This document shows, piece by piece, positions 42,177 through 50,867 of a stretch of 64,000 bases of DNA. The translations under genes were made by a program, and so were the position numbers. The notes under the pieces are model-generated. The model saw only the letters and a program-made list of their open reading frames with translations. It was not told the DNA's origin and did not search any database. This stretch comes from Parapedobacter sp042666505 (GTDB lineage: Bacteria; Bacteroidota; Bacteroidia; Sphingobacteriales; Sphingobacteriaceae): NCBI RefSeq assembly GCF_042666505.1, contig NZ_JBHTDN010000004.1:554260-618259 (forward strand). Direction: 5' to 3'. Within the stretch, counting starts at the first letter, position 1, and each line of letters opens with the position of its first letter.

Positions 42177-43964
42177 ATGAAACGAGTATATATCTTAGCA
42201 GCGGGACTCTTTTTGCTGTCGTCCTGTGAAAAGTTTTTAACGAGAAACCCGGAAAACGAAATTGGTTCCGGAGAATTTATGCAAACCGAAAACGACCTGG
42301 TCCTTTATACCAACGGTTTTTTGCAACGGCACATGCCCGACGAAGAAACACTGGCTTGGGGCGACCAGTACGCGGATAATATTGCAACGCGGACTTCCAC
42401 ACAATTCCTGATCGGTGATAACTGGGGCCCCGACGAGCAAGGAGGATGGTCCAGCGGAGCAAGCGGAACTTGGTCGGAGTTGCGTAATGTGAACTATTTC
42501 TTGGATAACCTACCCAAGGCAAAAGACAATGTGTCTGACGAAACCTATCGGCATTACGAAGGCGTGGGACATTTCTGGCGGGCTTATTTTTATTACCATA
42601 TGGTCCGCACGTTTGGCGACGTCCCCTGGTATGAAGCCGAGATTGATGTAGCGGATGAAGAACTGCTCAATAAGCCGCGCGACTCGCGTGAATTCGTCAT
42701 GGGAAAAGTCTTGGAAGATTTGAACTTTGCCGCGGCGAATTGTTCGGCTGAAGATCGCTACGTGCGCTCTTCGACCTTGATCAACAAGTGGGTGGCGTTA
42801 GCATTTAAGTCGAGGGTTTGTTTATTTGAAGGTACGTATCGCAAGTATCATACAACATTGGGGTTGGAAGCGACAGCCCCTGATTTCCTCCGGGAAGCGG
42901 CCAATGCTGCCGAGGAGCTGATGACGACGGGCCCTTATCGCCTGGTGCATAACCCGGCAAACGTCGGGACGCAGTACCGCTCGCTCTTTACCTCAGAAAG
43001 TTTAAATACGACTGAGGTGATCCTGGGACTGGCATTCAAAACCGATGTGCGGATGCATTCCATGACCTGGAAGCTTTTTTCAGCGTCTTTCGGGAACAAT
43101 TGGTCCTTGACGCAGTCGTTCGTCAACCAGTACTTAATGCTGGATGGAAGCCGTTATACTGACCAACCAGGCTACGAGGAGAATACCTACCGGGAGGTGT
43201 TTGAAAACCGGGACCGTCGATTGGAACAAACCGTGATTTCACCCGCGTACACCCGCCGTATCAGTGGCACCGTACGAAGAGATGCGCCGAATTTTGCGCT
43301 TACATCGACGGGATATCAGCCCATTAAGTGGGCAATTGATGACGATGCACACGTAGGCTTGGCGACGTCCAATAATTCGGTTCCCATGTTCCGTTTTGCG
43401 GAAGTATTACTCAATTACGCGGAAGCCAAAGCCGAACTAGGCGAAATGACGGATGTTGAATGGAACCGCTCGATCCGGCTGTTGCGCGAACGGGCCGGCG
43501 TCAACGGCGCTGCGCCCGTAAGCCATGACCCATACCTTGCCGCGTATTTTCTGAACCAGACGACCGACCGATGGATTCTGGAAGTGCGCCGTGAACGCGG
43601 TGTGGAACTGGCTTTCGAAAATGTTCGCTATGACGATATCATGCGTTGGCGCATGGGACCGTTGCTTGAGAACACCTGGCAAGGCATCTACATCCCGGAG
43701 AAAGGCGAGGTGTACGACCTGAATGGAGACGGGACCATGGACTTGAGCGTGGTGGATGCGGAGCCGCCTGCCAACGAACGTATACCGGGGGTTGCCTATG
43801 TGGTGGTAGGATCGACGTATCGCTTATCCGAAGGCAACCGTGGTAATCTCGAATTTGGCTTCAGCCAGGGACGGAAATGGGCAGATCGGAAATACCTGCG
43901 GCCGATACCTACGAGCGCCCTACAGGTGAATCCCGCATTGGGACAAAATCCGGGATGGGAATAA
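42177..43964 (+). CDS. SusD/RagB-family nutrient-binding lipoprotein
   Basis: 595 residues. The lipobox ends at LLSSC near residue 17, giving a surface lipoprotein. The N-terminal pattern FLTRNPENEIGSGEFMQTENDLVLYTNGFL and the TPR-like VGHFWRAYFYYHMVRTFGDVPWYEAEI are typical of SusD. Later blocks FRFAEVLLNYAEAKAELGEM and VRRERGVELAFENVRYDDIMRWRMG complete the SusD_RagB C-terminal domain. It caps the preceding SusC barrel. The ligand cannot be predicted from sequence. Confidence 0.95.
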   Translation: MKRVYILAAGLFLLSSCEKFLTRNPENEIGSGEFMQTENDLVLYTNGFLQRHMPDEETLAWGDQYADNIATRTSTQFLIGDNWGPDEQGGWSSGASGTWSELRNVNYFLDNLPKAKDNVSDETYRHYEGVGHFWRAYFYYHMVRTFGDVPWYEAEIDVADEELLNKPRDSREFVMGKVLEDLNFAAANCSAEDRYVRSSTLINKWVALAFKSRVCLFEGTYRKYHTTLGLEATAPDFLREAANAAEELMTTGPYRLVHNPANVGTQYRSLFTSESLNTTEVILGLAFKTDVRMHSMTWKLFSASFGNNWSLTQSFVNQYLMLDGSRYTDQPGYEENTYREVFENRDRRLEQTVISPAYTRRISGTVRRDAPNFALTSTGYQPIKWAIDDDAHVGLATSNNSVPMFRFAEVLLNYAEAKAELGEMTDVEWNRSIRLLRERAGVNGAAPVSHDPYLAAYFLNQTTDRWILEVRRERGVELAFENVRYDDIMRWRMGPLLENTWQGIYIPEKGEVYDLNGDGTMDLSVVDAEPPANERIPGVAYVVVGSTYRLSEGNRGNLEFGFSQGRKWADRKYLRPIPTSALQVNPALGQNPGWE

Positions 43965-44003
43965 ACAATGAGATGTAACAGAAATGAACTGATTAGATTA
44001 GTT

Positions 44004-45260
44004 ATGAAAAGATTAATTAGGAACTTGATCCTGTTGGTGTCCCTGGCATATTTCGGCGCCTGTTCCAAAGCTGAGCTGCCGTTTGTATTGCGGAGTACCG
44101 ATAACTTGGCTTTTGGGTATGCTGCCTCGACTCAAACATTTACCGTTTGTACGAATGGCGACTGGAGTGTATCTGCCGAGGACGCTGACTGGGTCACGTT
44201 AACCCCTGCTTCGGGTAGGGGCGACGGTGAAGCGCGTGAAGTGGTGACCGTGGCGGTAAAGCGGAATATGGGCGATGCGCGTACGGGACGGGTAGCCATC
44301 AATGCTGCAGGCGGTACAATCTACGTTGATTTGGCTCAAGCGGAGGGGCATATGGTACTCGGTGAACCGGCGTTGAATAAGACTTTGGTCAAAGGAATAG
44401 AACTAGAAGGTGCGGCAATCGCAATACCCTACACCAAAGGGGTCGTTGATGAGGAGATTGCGGTATCTGTCTCGCTTGCCGGGCCGGGCGCTGAAGGCAT
44501 TCATGCATCTGAGTTGACCATTCAGCTTTCCGAAGAAACGGGAACACTGGAAGTACCGCTTGAAGGAATGCCGCAGGCAGACGGTGCTATTACCGTCACC
44601 GTCGAACTTCTGGGGTTGTCTGTTTCGCTTGAATCGCGTGTGCATGCGACCGATCCCGGTAATGTGGTTTACCTAGCGCAACATTTTGATGCGTTCGTGC
44701 TGGGGGGTGACCATGTGGGTAAGGCCCCTGGTCTGCACCTGGTAGGCGATTGGCCGACGGTCGATGGAAAGCGCGTGCTCCCCGAAAATCCGCAGCTTGC
44801 AACCAGCGGAACACCGAATACCGATGGAACCGGCGATTATTTCAACACCATGCATCCGAGCTTTGTGGTGCAGCGCGGATTGGAAGGCTGGACAGGTATG
44901 CGCGTGTATGAACGCCCCGGTTACCCAAAGATTGGCACGGCCGGTAGCACCGACGGATACTTGGCGACACCGCCGTTGAACGGTATCGAGGGTACCGATG
45001 ATATCCGTGTTACCTTTAAGACGGCCCGTTGGAGCGAAAATGCTACGGCCGATCAGAACGCTAAATTGATCATCAAGGTTGCCAACGGCGGGACATCCGA
45101 AATCGAAGGGATGGAGATCGATCTGACACCAAGCTGGCAAGAGATGACCTTCATCGTTCGGGGCGCTACTCCGGAAACCGTTATCGAATTCCGGGCCAAA
45201 GCGCAGGGGAATAACCGGTTTATGCTGGATGATATCGTGGTGAGAAAATCGACAGATTAA
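44004..45260 (+). CDS. BACON-domain surface lipoprotein, probable ligand-binding accessory protein
   Basis: 418 residues from the ATG at 44004; an ATG at 43968 would place 12 polar residues before the signal. The lipobox is AYFGAC. A BACON domain follows (SVSAEDADWVTLTPASG and DARTGRVAINAAGG), then a second beta-domain and a C-terminal jelly-roll-like region (ITPSWQEMTFIVRG style, ending FMLDDIVVRKS). In Sus-like loci the gene after susD usually encodes such a surface glycan-binding protein. It has no catalytic motif that I can see. Confidence 0.8.
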   Translation: MKRLIRNLILLVSLAYFGACSKAELPFVLRSTDNLAFGYAASTQTFTVCTNGDWSVSAEDADWVTLTPASGRGDGEAREVVTVAVKRNMGDARTGRVAINAAGGTIYVDLAQAEGHMVLGEPALNKTLVKGIELEGAAIAIPYTKGVVDEEIAVSVSLAGPGAEGIHASELTIQLSEETGTLEVPLEGMPQADGAITVTVELLGLSVSLESRVHATDPGNVVYLAQHFDAFVLGGDHVGKAPGLHLVGDWPTVDGKRVLPENPQLATSGTPNTDGTGDYFNTMHPSFVVQRGLEGWTGMRVYERPGYPKIGTAGSTDGYLATPPLNGIEGTDDIRVTFKTARWSENATADQNAKLIIKVANGGTSEIEGMEIDLTPSWQEMTFIVRGATPETVIEFRAKAQGNNRFMLDDIVVRKSTD

Positions 45261-45272
45261 TTAGTATAACCA

Positions 45273-46820
45273 ATGAAAATACGAGCAATCCTGCAAATTT
45301 GCCTTTTTCTGGCAGCGATTTTATGTGTTGATTGTGGTAAATCGAATACGACGCCCGTGGATAAAGATCCACCGGGTACCCCGGGAGCCGTTGATATTGA
45401 ACCGGAACCCGGGAACGATTTGTATGGCATTATTTCGGACAACGCCGGACAGCCTGTACCCGGCGTAGTGGTCAGCGATGGATTTACGTGCAGTCTAACG
45501 GATGAAAGGGGTATTTACCAGATGAAACGGCATGGTGAAGCAGATTTTGTATTTTATTCGACCCCTCCAAACTATGCCGTTAGCGTGGAGACCTCATCCC
45601 GGAAAATACCCGCCTTTTATCAAGCCATCCGAGCATCGGCTGGTGAGGCGTTTCGGGCCGATTTCGGATTGTCGGAACTAGCGGCCAGCGAAACTGACTT
45701 CACGTTGATTTGTATCGGCGATCCGCAGGTCACGAACCAAGCGGAAGTGACCCGTTTTCGTGAGGAGACCATCAACGACTTAAAAGGGACGTTGGCCTCC
45801 CTTTCTGTACCGGCGTACGGGTTGTCTATGGGCGACGTGGTCGGCGACCAACAGGGATTGCTTAATACCATGAAAAACGCATTGGGAAGCACGTCGATGC
45901 CAGTTTTTACGACAATTGGCAACCACGACAAGTTCGCAGCTGCGCCTGCCCCGAAAAACGGCGATTTCTTCAGTGGGATTTATGGGCCACTGAATTATTC
46001 CTTTAACCGGGGTGAGGTTCATTTTATCTGCTTGGACAATGTGGCTTTTTCCGATAACAGCAGTTATGCTGCTGCTTTTAGCGAAGATCAGATCAATTGG
46101 GTCAAGGAAGATCTGGCCTACGTGTCTAAAGATAAAATGATCATCGTATACTTCCATATGCCCCTCCGCGGTTCCGGTGTACCCAACAAGGATCGGCTTT
46201 TGAAATTGCTCGAAGGATATGCTGAGGTACATTTCATGAGTGGGCATACCCATTATAACCAGAACTATATCCATACGGCCGTATCTCCCAGCATATACGA
46301 GCACATTCATGGGGCGGCCTGCGGAGCTTGGTGGCGTTCCACCGTTAATGGTGACGGTACACCCAATGGATATGCGGTTTATGACATCCGGGGGAATTCC
46401 ATCAAAAATTGGTACTACAAAGCCGTAAATTACGATCGTGAATTCCAATTGCGGTTGCATTGGGGGGATGCTTCGTTCGGTGGGCAGTATGGTTATTTCT
46501 CGTTTTCACAACCGGGAAGTACACTGGTAGCTAATGTATGGAATGCCGACAACGAATGGACGCTTGAAGTATACGAAGACGGAGTGAAAACGGGGAACAT
46601 GAAGCCGGCCAACGTCAATCGCGACGCATGGAGTATGGGCTACCACATTGGTGTATTAAATCGTAATCCCAATAACTACAGTCAGCTTTGTGATCATTTA
46701 TACACCTATCTGCCTCAAAATCCAGCGGCAGCTATCAAGGTCGTGGCAACGGATCGGTTCGGAACTGTGTATGAGCAGGATGTGATTACGAAAGATTTCA
46801 CGCCGGCCATTTCGTATTGA
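45273..46820 (+). CDS. Calcineurin-like phosphoesterase lipoprotein (MetallophosN-Metallophos-MetallophosC)
   Basis: 515 residues. The lipobox ends at LCVDC near residue 21. An N-terminal carboxypeptidase-like domain (LYGIISDNAGQPVPGVVVSDG) precedes the dimetal core: ICIGDPQ, MGDVVGD, TTIGNHDK, IVYFHMPL and MSGHTHYNQ supply the D, D, N, H, H/H ligands. A C-terminal MetallophosC domain follows. It should hydrolyse phosphate mono- or diesters at the cell surface or in the periplasm. Twelve bases after the BACON gene and ten before an MFS gene, so within the same operon. Confidence 0.92.
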   Translation: MKIRAILQICLFLAAILCVDCGKSNTTPVDKDPPGTPGAVDIEPEPGNDLYGIISDNAGQPVPGVVVSDGFTCSLTDERGIYQMKRHGEADFVFYSTPPNYAVSVETSSRKIPAFYQAIRASAGEAFRADFGLSELAASETDFTLICIGDPQVTNQAEVTRFREETINDLKGTLASLSVPAYGLSMGDVVGDQQGLLNTMKNALGSTSMPVFTTIGNHDKFAAAPAPKNGDFFSGIYGPLNYSFNRGEVHFICLDNVAFSDNSSYAAAFSEDQINWVKEDLAYVSKDKMIIVYFHMPLRGSGVPNKDRLLKLLEGYAEVHFMSGHTHYNQNYIHTAVSPSIYEHIHGAACGAWWRSTVNGDGTPNGYAVYDIRGNSIKNWYYKAVNYDREFQLRLHWGDASFGGQYGYFSFSQPGSTLVANVWNADNEWTLEVYEDGVKTGNMKPANVNRDAWSMGYHIGVLNRNPNNYSQLCDHLYTYLPQNPAAAIKVVATDRFGTVYEQDVITKDFTPAISY

Positions 46821-46830
46821 ACCTTGAAAA

Positions 46831-48087
46831 ATGACAATTCCCGCTGAAAAAAGACGGTGGCTCATGGTGGCAGTTATTTTTGTCGCCATTGTGTTCAACT
46901 ATGTGGATAGGCAGATCGTGTCCATCCTAAAGCCGACTTTAAAAGAAACTTTTAGTTTGGGCGATGACGGCTATGCGTTTATTGTAAATATGTTTACAGT
47001 ATGCTATGCTGCCATGTATCCGCTCGCAGGTTGGCTGGTCGACCGCTTCGGAGCGGGTAAGGTGATGCTGTATGGCGTGATTGCGTGGTCGCTCGCATGT
47101 ATCGGTGGAGGGGTTTCCCGTACAGTGGGGCAGTTTGCGTTTTTCCGTGGGCTACTAGGGATGGCCGAACCGACGAATTTCCCGGCACAGTTGAAGGTCG
47201 TGTCCGTTTGGTTCCCGGGTAAATTGCGTGCCACAGCGAATAGTTTATGTGTAGCCGGCAGCTCCATCGGCGCTATCATCGCGCCGCCGTTGGTTGCTTG
47301 GCTTGCTTTGACATTTGATTGGCATATGGTCTTTTTCGTGTGTGGTGCGTTGGGCTTGGTGATAGCTGTTCTGTGGGCCTTGGTATACCGCAGTCCACCT
47401 GAACATATACGTGCAGAAACCGGGGCGTCGGGTAGCAGCACCAATAGGGGATTTACATGGGCACAACTCTGGACAACCCGAAGTCTATGGGGAATCTTAC
47501 TGATCCGGTTTATCAGCGATCCAGTATGGTATTTCTGTCTCTTCTGGCTACCAGGTTATTTGCAGGAGGAATCGGGGCTTACCCTCGCTCAAGTAGGAAT
47601 GTTTGGTTGGATACCCTTCTTAGTCGCCGATTTAGGAGGTGTCGGTACCTCCGCTTGGTCAGATCGCCTTGTTCGTAGGGGTATGCAACCTTTGCGTGCC
47701 CGGAAAGTGATGCTGACTGCGACGGCGGTATTCGGACCGTTATGCGTATTGACTCCTTACGTGCCCAACGCGGGCAGTACGTTAGTGCTGTTCGCCATCA
47801 TAGCAGCAATGTGTATCAGTTGGTTGTTTACGGTCAGCGTGGTGGTGGCGGAAGCATTCCCAATAAAGAATGTGGCAAGTGTGTTGGGTATTGCGGGTGG
47901 TTTTGGAGCGTTGGGGGCCGTGTTGTTTAACTATGTAGTCGGGCAGCTTATGGGCACCTTGGGAGCCGATAAGATTTTTATGGCGATGGCATTGCTTCAT
48001 CCGATCGCCGCGGTGATTTTATGGACAATGATACGTCCGGAACGGCCAGCAATTACGGCGCAGATGGACTTGGAACCACGTGAGTAA
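46831..48087 (+). CDS. MFS transporter, anion:cation symporter type (hexuronate/aldarate-like)
   Basis: 418 residues, about 12 membrane segments. NYVDRQIVSILKP in TM1, a conserved GWLVDRFGAGKVM loop and AEPTNFPAQLKVVSVWFPGKLRATA in the TM4-5 region match the ACS family (ExuT, GudP, sialate or tartrate-type carriers). This predicts import of an organic anion, such as a sugar acid. It directly follows the lipoprotein phosphoesterase, which may release the transported product. Confidence 0.88.
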   Translation: MTIPAEKRRWLMVAVIFVAIVFNYVDRQIVSILKPTLKETFSLGDDGYAFIVNMFTVCYAAMYPLAGWLVDRFGAGKVMLYGVIAWSLACIGGGVSRTVGQFAFFRGLLGMAEPTNFPAQLKVVSVWFPGKLRATANSLCVAGSSIGAIIAPPLVAWLALTFDWHMVFFVCGALGLVIAVLWALVYRSPPEHIRAETGASGSSTNRGFTWAQLWTTRSLWGILLIRFISDPVWYFCLFWLPGYLQEESGLTLAQVGMFGWIPFLVADLGGVGTSAWSDRLVRRGMQPLRARKVMLTATAVFGPLCVLTPYVPNAGSTLVLFAIIAAMCISWLFTVSVVVAEAFPIKNVASVLGIAGGFGALGAVLFNYVVGQLMGTLGADKIFMAMALLHPIAAVILWTMIRPERPAITAQMDLEPRE

Positions 48088-48180
48088 GGGAACAAGTGAA
48101 CAGGTGAGTAAGGAAACGGGGGCAGAAAATTGCCAAGCTCGCTAGTTCCCTCATTTATAAGTTCTCTCGTTCACAAAAAA
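48088..48180. repeat. Purine/pyrimidine-arm intergenic repeat (copy 2)
   Basis: The left arm is built of GTGAGTAAGG, GAACAAGTGAACAG and GTGAGTAAGGAAAC units. The right arm carries TAGTTCCCTCATTTATAAG and TTCTCTCGTTCAC, roughly the reverse complement. Between the arms is GGGGGCAGAAAATTGCC. The same unit style occurs in the gap at 22377-22640, so this looks like a dispersed genome repeat. It may also serve as a transcript hairpin between the two operon parts. Confidence 0.55.
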
Positions 48181-48188
48181 TTAAAAAT

Positions 48189-49595
48189 ATGAAAACCATT
48201 AAAGAACCATCAAAAGAATTGTCGGTAAGAAAAGAAACTGATGTGTTAGTTGTCGGCGGTGGCCCCTCCGGTCTGATTGCTGCACAGGCAGCGGCCGAGG
48301 ACGGCTTGTCGGTCACCTTGATTGAAAGCAGGAGCTTTGTGGGTGGTAACATGACGATCGGCCTACCCGTATTGGGTTTTCTTGGCCAAAAAGGCAACCA
48401 GATAATCAAAGGGTTACCCCAGAAATTTATTGATAGGCTCAAAAAAATAAACGCAGCCAGCGAACACCGCCCTTGTCCGCTGCATATGAGCCTTACCTTG
48501 GTAGAACCTGAAGCGGTGAAGACAGCGGGCCTTGAACTGCTGGTGGAAAGCAACGTAGATGTTTTGTTTTATACATTTTTCTCTGATGTGATCATGGAAG
48601 GCGATGAACTGAAAGGTGTGATTGTCGAAAGTAAGGCAGGTAGGGAGGTGATACTGGCAAAAGTAGTGATTGATTGCAGTGGCGATGCGGATGTTGCTTA
48701 TCGTGCTGGTGTGCCTTGTGAATACGGCAACGAGCAAGGAGGAGTACAACCTCCTACATTGATGTTCTGCCTGGGCGGGGTGGATACCGAAAAGCTTAGG
48801 CTGAGTATTGCCGAAGAATCACGTACTTACCTGACTGATTTTATTCCTGCCGAATATTTCGGTCAGAACAATCAATTTATCGTTGTCGGATTGAGAAGTC
48901 TGATTCAGCAGGCGCAACAGGAAGGGATTACATTACCGGTGGAACGGACGATCCTGATCACGGGCTTACGCAAAGGGGAAATATGGGTGAATATGAGTCG
49001 TGTGAATGGTGTAAACGGTACAGATCCCAGCAGCCTGACTTATGGTGAAATTGAAGGAAGAAAGCAAATAAAGGATATACAGGAATACCTAATCCGATAT
49101 GTTCCCGGATTTGAAGACGCCTACTTTTTAAAAACGGCCCCTTTTTTGGGAATCCGGGAAACCCGGCGGATCGTCGGCCAATACGTGATGAACCAGGAAG
49201 ATGTATTGGGATGCGCACATTTCGATGATGCAATTGCGGTGGCCAGTTATCCGTTGGATATCCATCATCCGGAAGGAGGAGGTTGTACACTGACGTGGTG
49301 TGGTGATTGTTATGACATCCCTTATCGCTCGCTGGTGCCACAAAAGGTGAAGAATTTATTGGTGGCCGGACGAGCCATATCCACCACCCACGAGGCCATG
49401 TCTGCCATACGAGTAATGGCTCCCTGCATGGCTATGGGTGAGGCCGCCGGAAGAGCCGCGAAAAGAGCGGTTAGGGCAGGTGTGACTCCGGGCGATATCA
49501 ACGTAAAAAGCTTACAAGACGAATTGGTAAGCAGCGGTGCGTACCTGCGTCCCTATCCTGAATCACCTATTAATGAGGTAAATCTCGTCGATTGA
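48189..49595 (+). CDS. FAD-dependent oxidoreductase (FAD_oxidored / succinate-dehydrogenase flavoprotein-like)
   Basis: 468 residues without a signal peptide. The dinucleotide motif is DVLVVGGGPSGLIAAQAA (residues ~18-35), followed by TLIESRSFVGGNMT. VVIDCSGDADVAYRAG and the FAD-binding end LLVAGRAISTTHEAMSAIRVMAPCMAMGEAAG are characteristic of PF12831. Members act on hydroxy- or keto-acids or unknown substrates in Bacteroidota and Planctomycetes catabolic loci. It sits between the hexuronate-type carrier and the second phosphoesterase, so oxidation of the imported compound is a fair guess. Confidence 0.87.
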   Translation: MKTIKEPSKELSVRKETDVLVVGGGPSGLIAAQAAAEDGLSVTLIESRSFVGGNMTIGLPVLGFLGQKGNQIIKGLPQKFIDRLKKINAASEHRPCPLHMSLTLVEPEAVKTAGLELLVESNVDVLFYTFFSDVIMEGDELKGVIVESKAGREVILAKVVIDCSGDADVAYRAGVPCEYGNEQGGVQPPTLMFCLGGVDTEKLRLSIAEESRTYLTDFIPAEYFGQNNQFIVVGLRSLIQQAQQEGITLPVERTILITGLRKGEIWVNMSRVNGVNGTDPSSLTYGEIEGRKQIKDIQEYLIRYVPGFEDAYFLKTAPFLGIRETRRIVGQYVMNQEDVLGCAHFDDAIAVASYPLDIHHPEGGGCTLTWCGDCYDIPYRSLVPQKVKNLLVAGRAISTTHEAMSAIRVMAPCMAMGEAAGRAAKRAVRAGVTPGDINVKSLQDELVSSGAYLRPYPESPINEVNLVD

Positions 49596-49650
49596 TACGC
49601 GAAGTCCAATGTAGAGGAAAATTAAGCAACGACTAATCAAATTTGAAATT

Positions 49651-50763
49651 ATGAAAAGGGTTTATTGTTTTTTGACACTCGTGTTTCTAATAAGCTTCTT
49701 TAGAGAAGGGATTGCACAACAGACCTATGAAAAGCCTGCTTTGGAACGAGAAGGTTCATGGTCCATGATCATGATCCCGGATCTTCAAAATTATGTAAAA
49801 TGGGGTAGGAACCAACCGATCATGGATCTGATGATGGCATGGATCGAAGATAACCTCGATTTACTAAATATCAAGATGGTGGTTTGTGTAGGGGATTTGG
49901 TCGAAAATGACGAGAAGATCACCAATGATTATGATGGCAATCAAACTACGCAGCAGCAATGGGAAGCGGTATCGCATGCATTTTCGAGATTAGATGGCAA
50001 GGTTCCCTATATCGCCGCAACTGGAAACCACGATTACAGCATCGATCGGCAGGGCAACCGTACGTCGCACTATAGCGAGTTTTTTACCTCGGAACGGAAC
50101 TACCTGAATCAGAAAATACTCGTCCAGAATAGCCGGAATGAGCAAGGAAAGCCCACGCTGGAAAATTCGGCCTATGAACTAAAGGGCCTGAATGGTCAGG
50201 ACTACCTTTTTATGACCGTTGAATTCGCTCCGAGGGACACTGTGGTGACCTGGGCAAAGCGGATTGCTGATATGGAACAGTATCGGGATCATCGGATCGT
50301 GCTCGTGACACACAATTACCTAAATGCAAAGGATGAACATACAGCCGGAGAGATAAATTGGCTCTTTTGGGAACCTTATGCAATAGATAATATGATTCAG
50401 AAATCACCAAAGATCAAACTACAACACGCAAACAACGGAAAGCAACTATGGGAAAAACTGGTGCAGCCCGCATCGAATATCGAATTGGTGCTGTGCGGGC
50501 ATATTTCAGGGGAAGGATACCGAAGCGACGAAAACGTAGCAGGCAAGGCCGTACATCAAATGCTGTTTGATGCTCAATCAATGGGTGGTGGTCACCGCCA
50601 CGGGAACGGGGGAGACGGTTGGCTTCGGATATTGGAATTCTTCCCGGATAACAAAACCGTAAAGGTAAAAACGTTCTCTCCGCTTTTCGGTGCATCCCCA
50701 ACCTCACAGCAATTTGCATGGAAGCGAGACGAACGGAACGAATATGTTATCTTATTTGATTGA
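49651..50763 (+). CDS. Secreted calcineurin-like metallophosphoesterase
   Basis: 370 residues. Signal peptide (LTLVFLISFFREGIAQQ). Dimetal motifs: MIMIPDLQNYVKW (D, with Q in place of the usual H), VVCVGDLVEND, AATGNHDYS, IVLVTHNYL and LVLCGHISGEGY. The D-x-H of the first motif being DLQ is common in this secreted subgroup. It differs from the lipoprotein enzyme at 45273 in lacking the flanking domains, so the locus carries two distinct extracytoplasmic phosphoesterases. Confidence 0.9.
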   Translation: MKRVYCFLTLVFLISFFREGIAQQTYEKPALEREGSWSMIMIPDLQNYVKWGRNQPIMDLMMAWIEDNLDLLNIKMVVCVGDLVENDEKITNDYDGNQTTQQQWEAVSHAFSRLDGKVPYIAATGNHDYSIDRQGNRTSHYSEFFTSERNYLNQKILVQNSRNEQGKPTLENSAYELKGLNGQDYLFMTVEFAPRDTVVTWAKRIADMEQYRDHRIVLVTHNYLNAKDEHTAGEINWLFWEPYAIDNMIQKSPKIKLQHANNGKQLWEKLVQPASNIELVLCGHISGEGYRSDENVAGKAVHQMLFDAQSMGGGHRHGNGGDGWLRILEFFPDNKTVKVKTFSPLFGASPTSQQFAWKRDERNEYVILFD

Positions 50764-50782
50764 ATATCTGTTTAGTCGGGTG

Positions 50783-50820
50783 TTTTGTTTAATTTTGTTT
50801 TATTTATGTTAAATTTTGTT
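50783..50820. promoter_or_regulatory. Phased TTTTGTT array upstream of the polyol permease, candidate DeoR site
   Basis: TTTTGTT occurs at 50783, 50793 and 50814, with the variant TTATGTT at 50804, giving 10-11 bp phasing on one helix face. It includes the 10-mer TGTTAAATTT (50807-50816) also found at 38579 and 38764. It ends 47 bases before the ATG at 50868 and probably marks an internal promoter of the locus. Confidence 0.5.
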
Positions 50821-50867
50821 ATTTTTGATTTCGTTTTAAACAACAATTGCCAATTATAGAATTACAA

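Noticed and set aside
43968..44004. Longer N-terminus for the BACON lipoprotein
   Set aside because: It puts polar residues before the lipoprotein signal; the ATG at 44004 gives a normal signal and lipobox.
45780..46460. 226-codon open frame antisense to the lipoprotein phosphoesterase
   Set aside because: Shadow of a gene with all catalytic motifs intact on the other strand.
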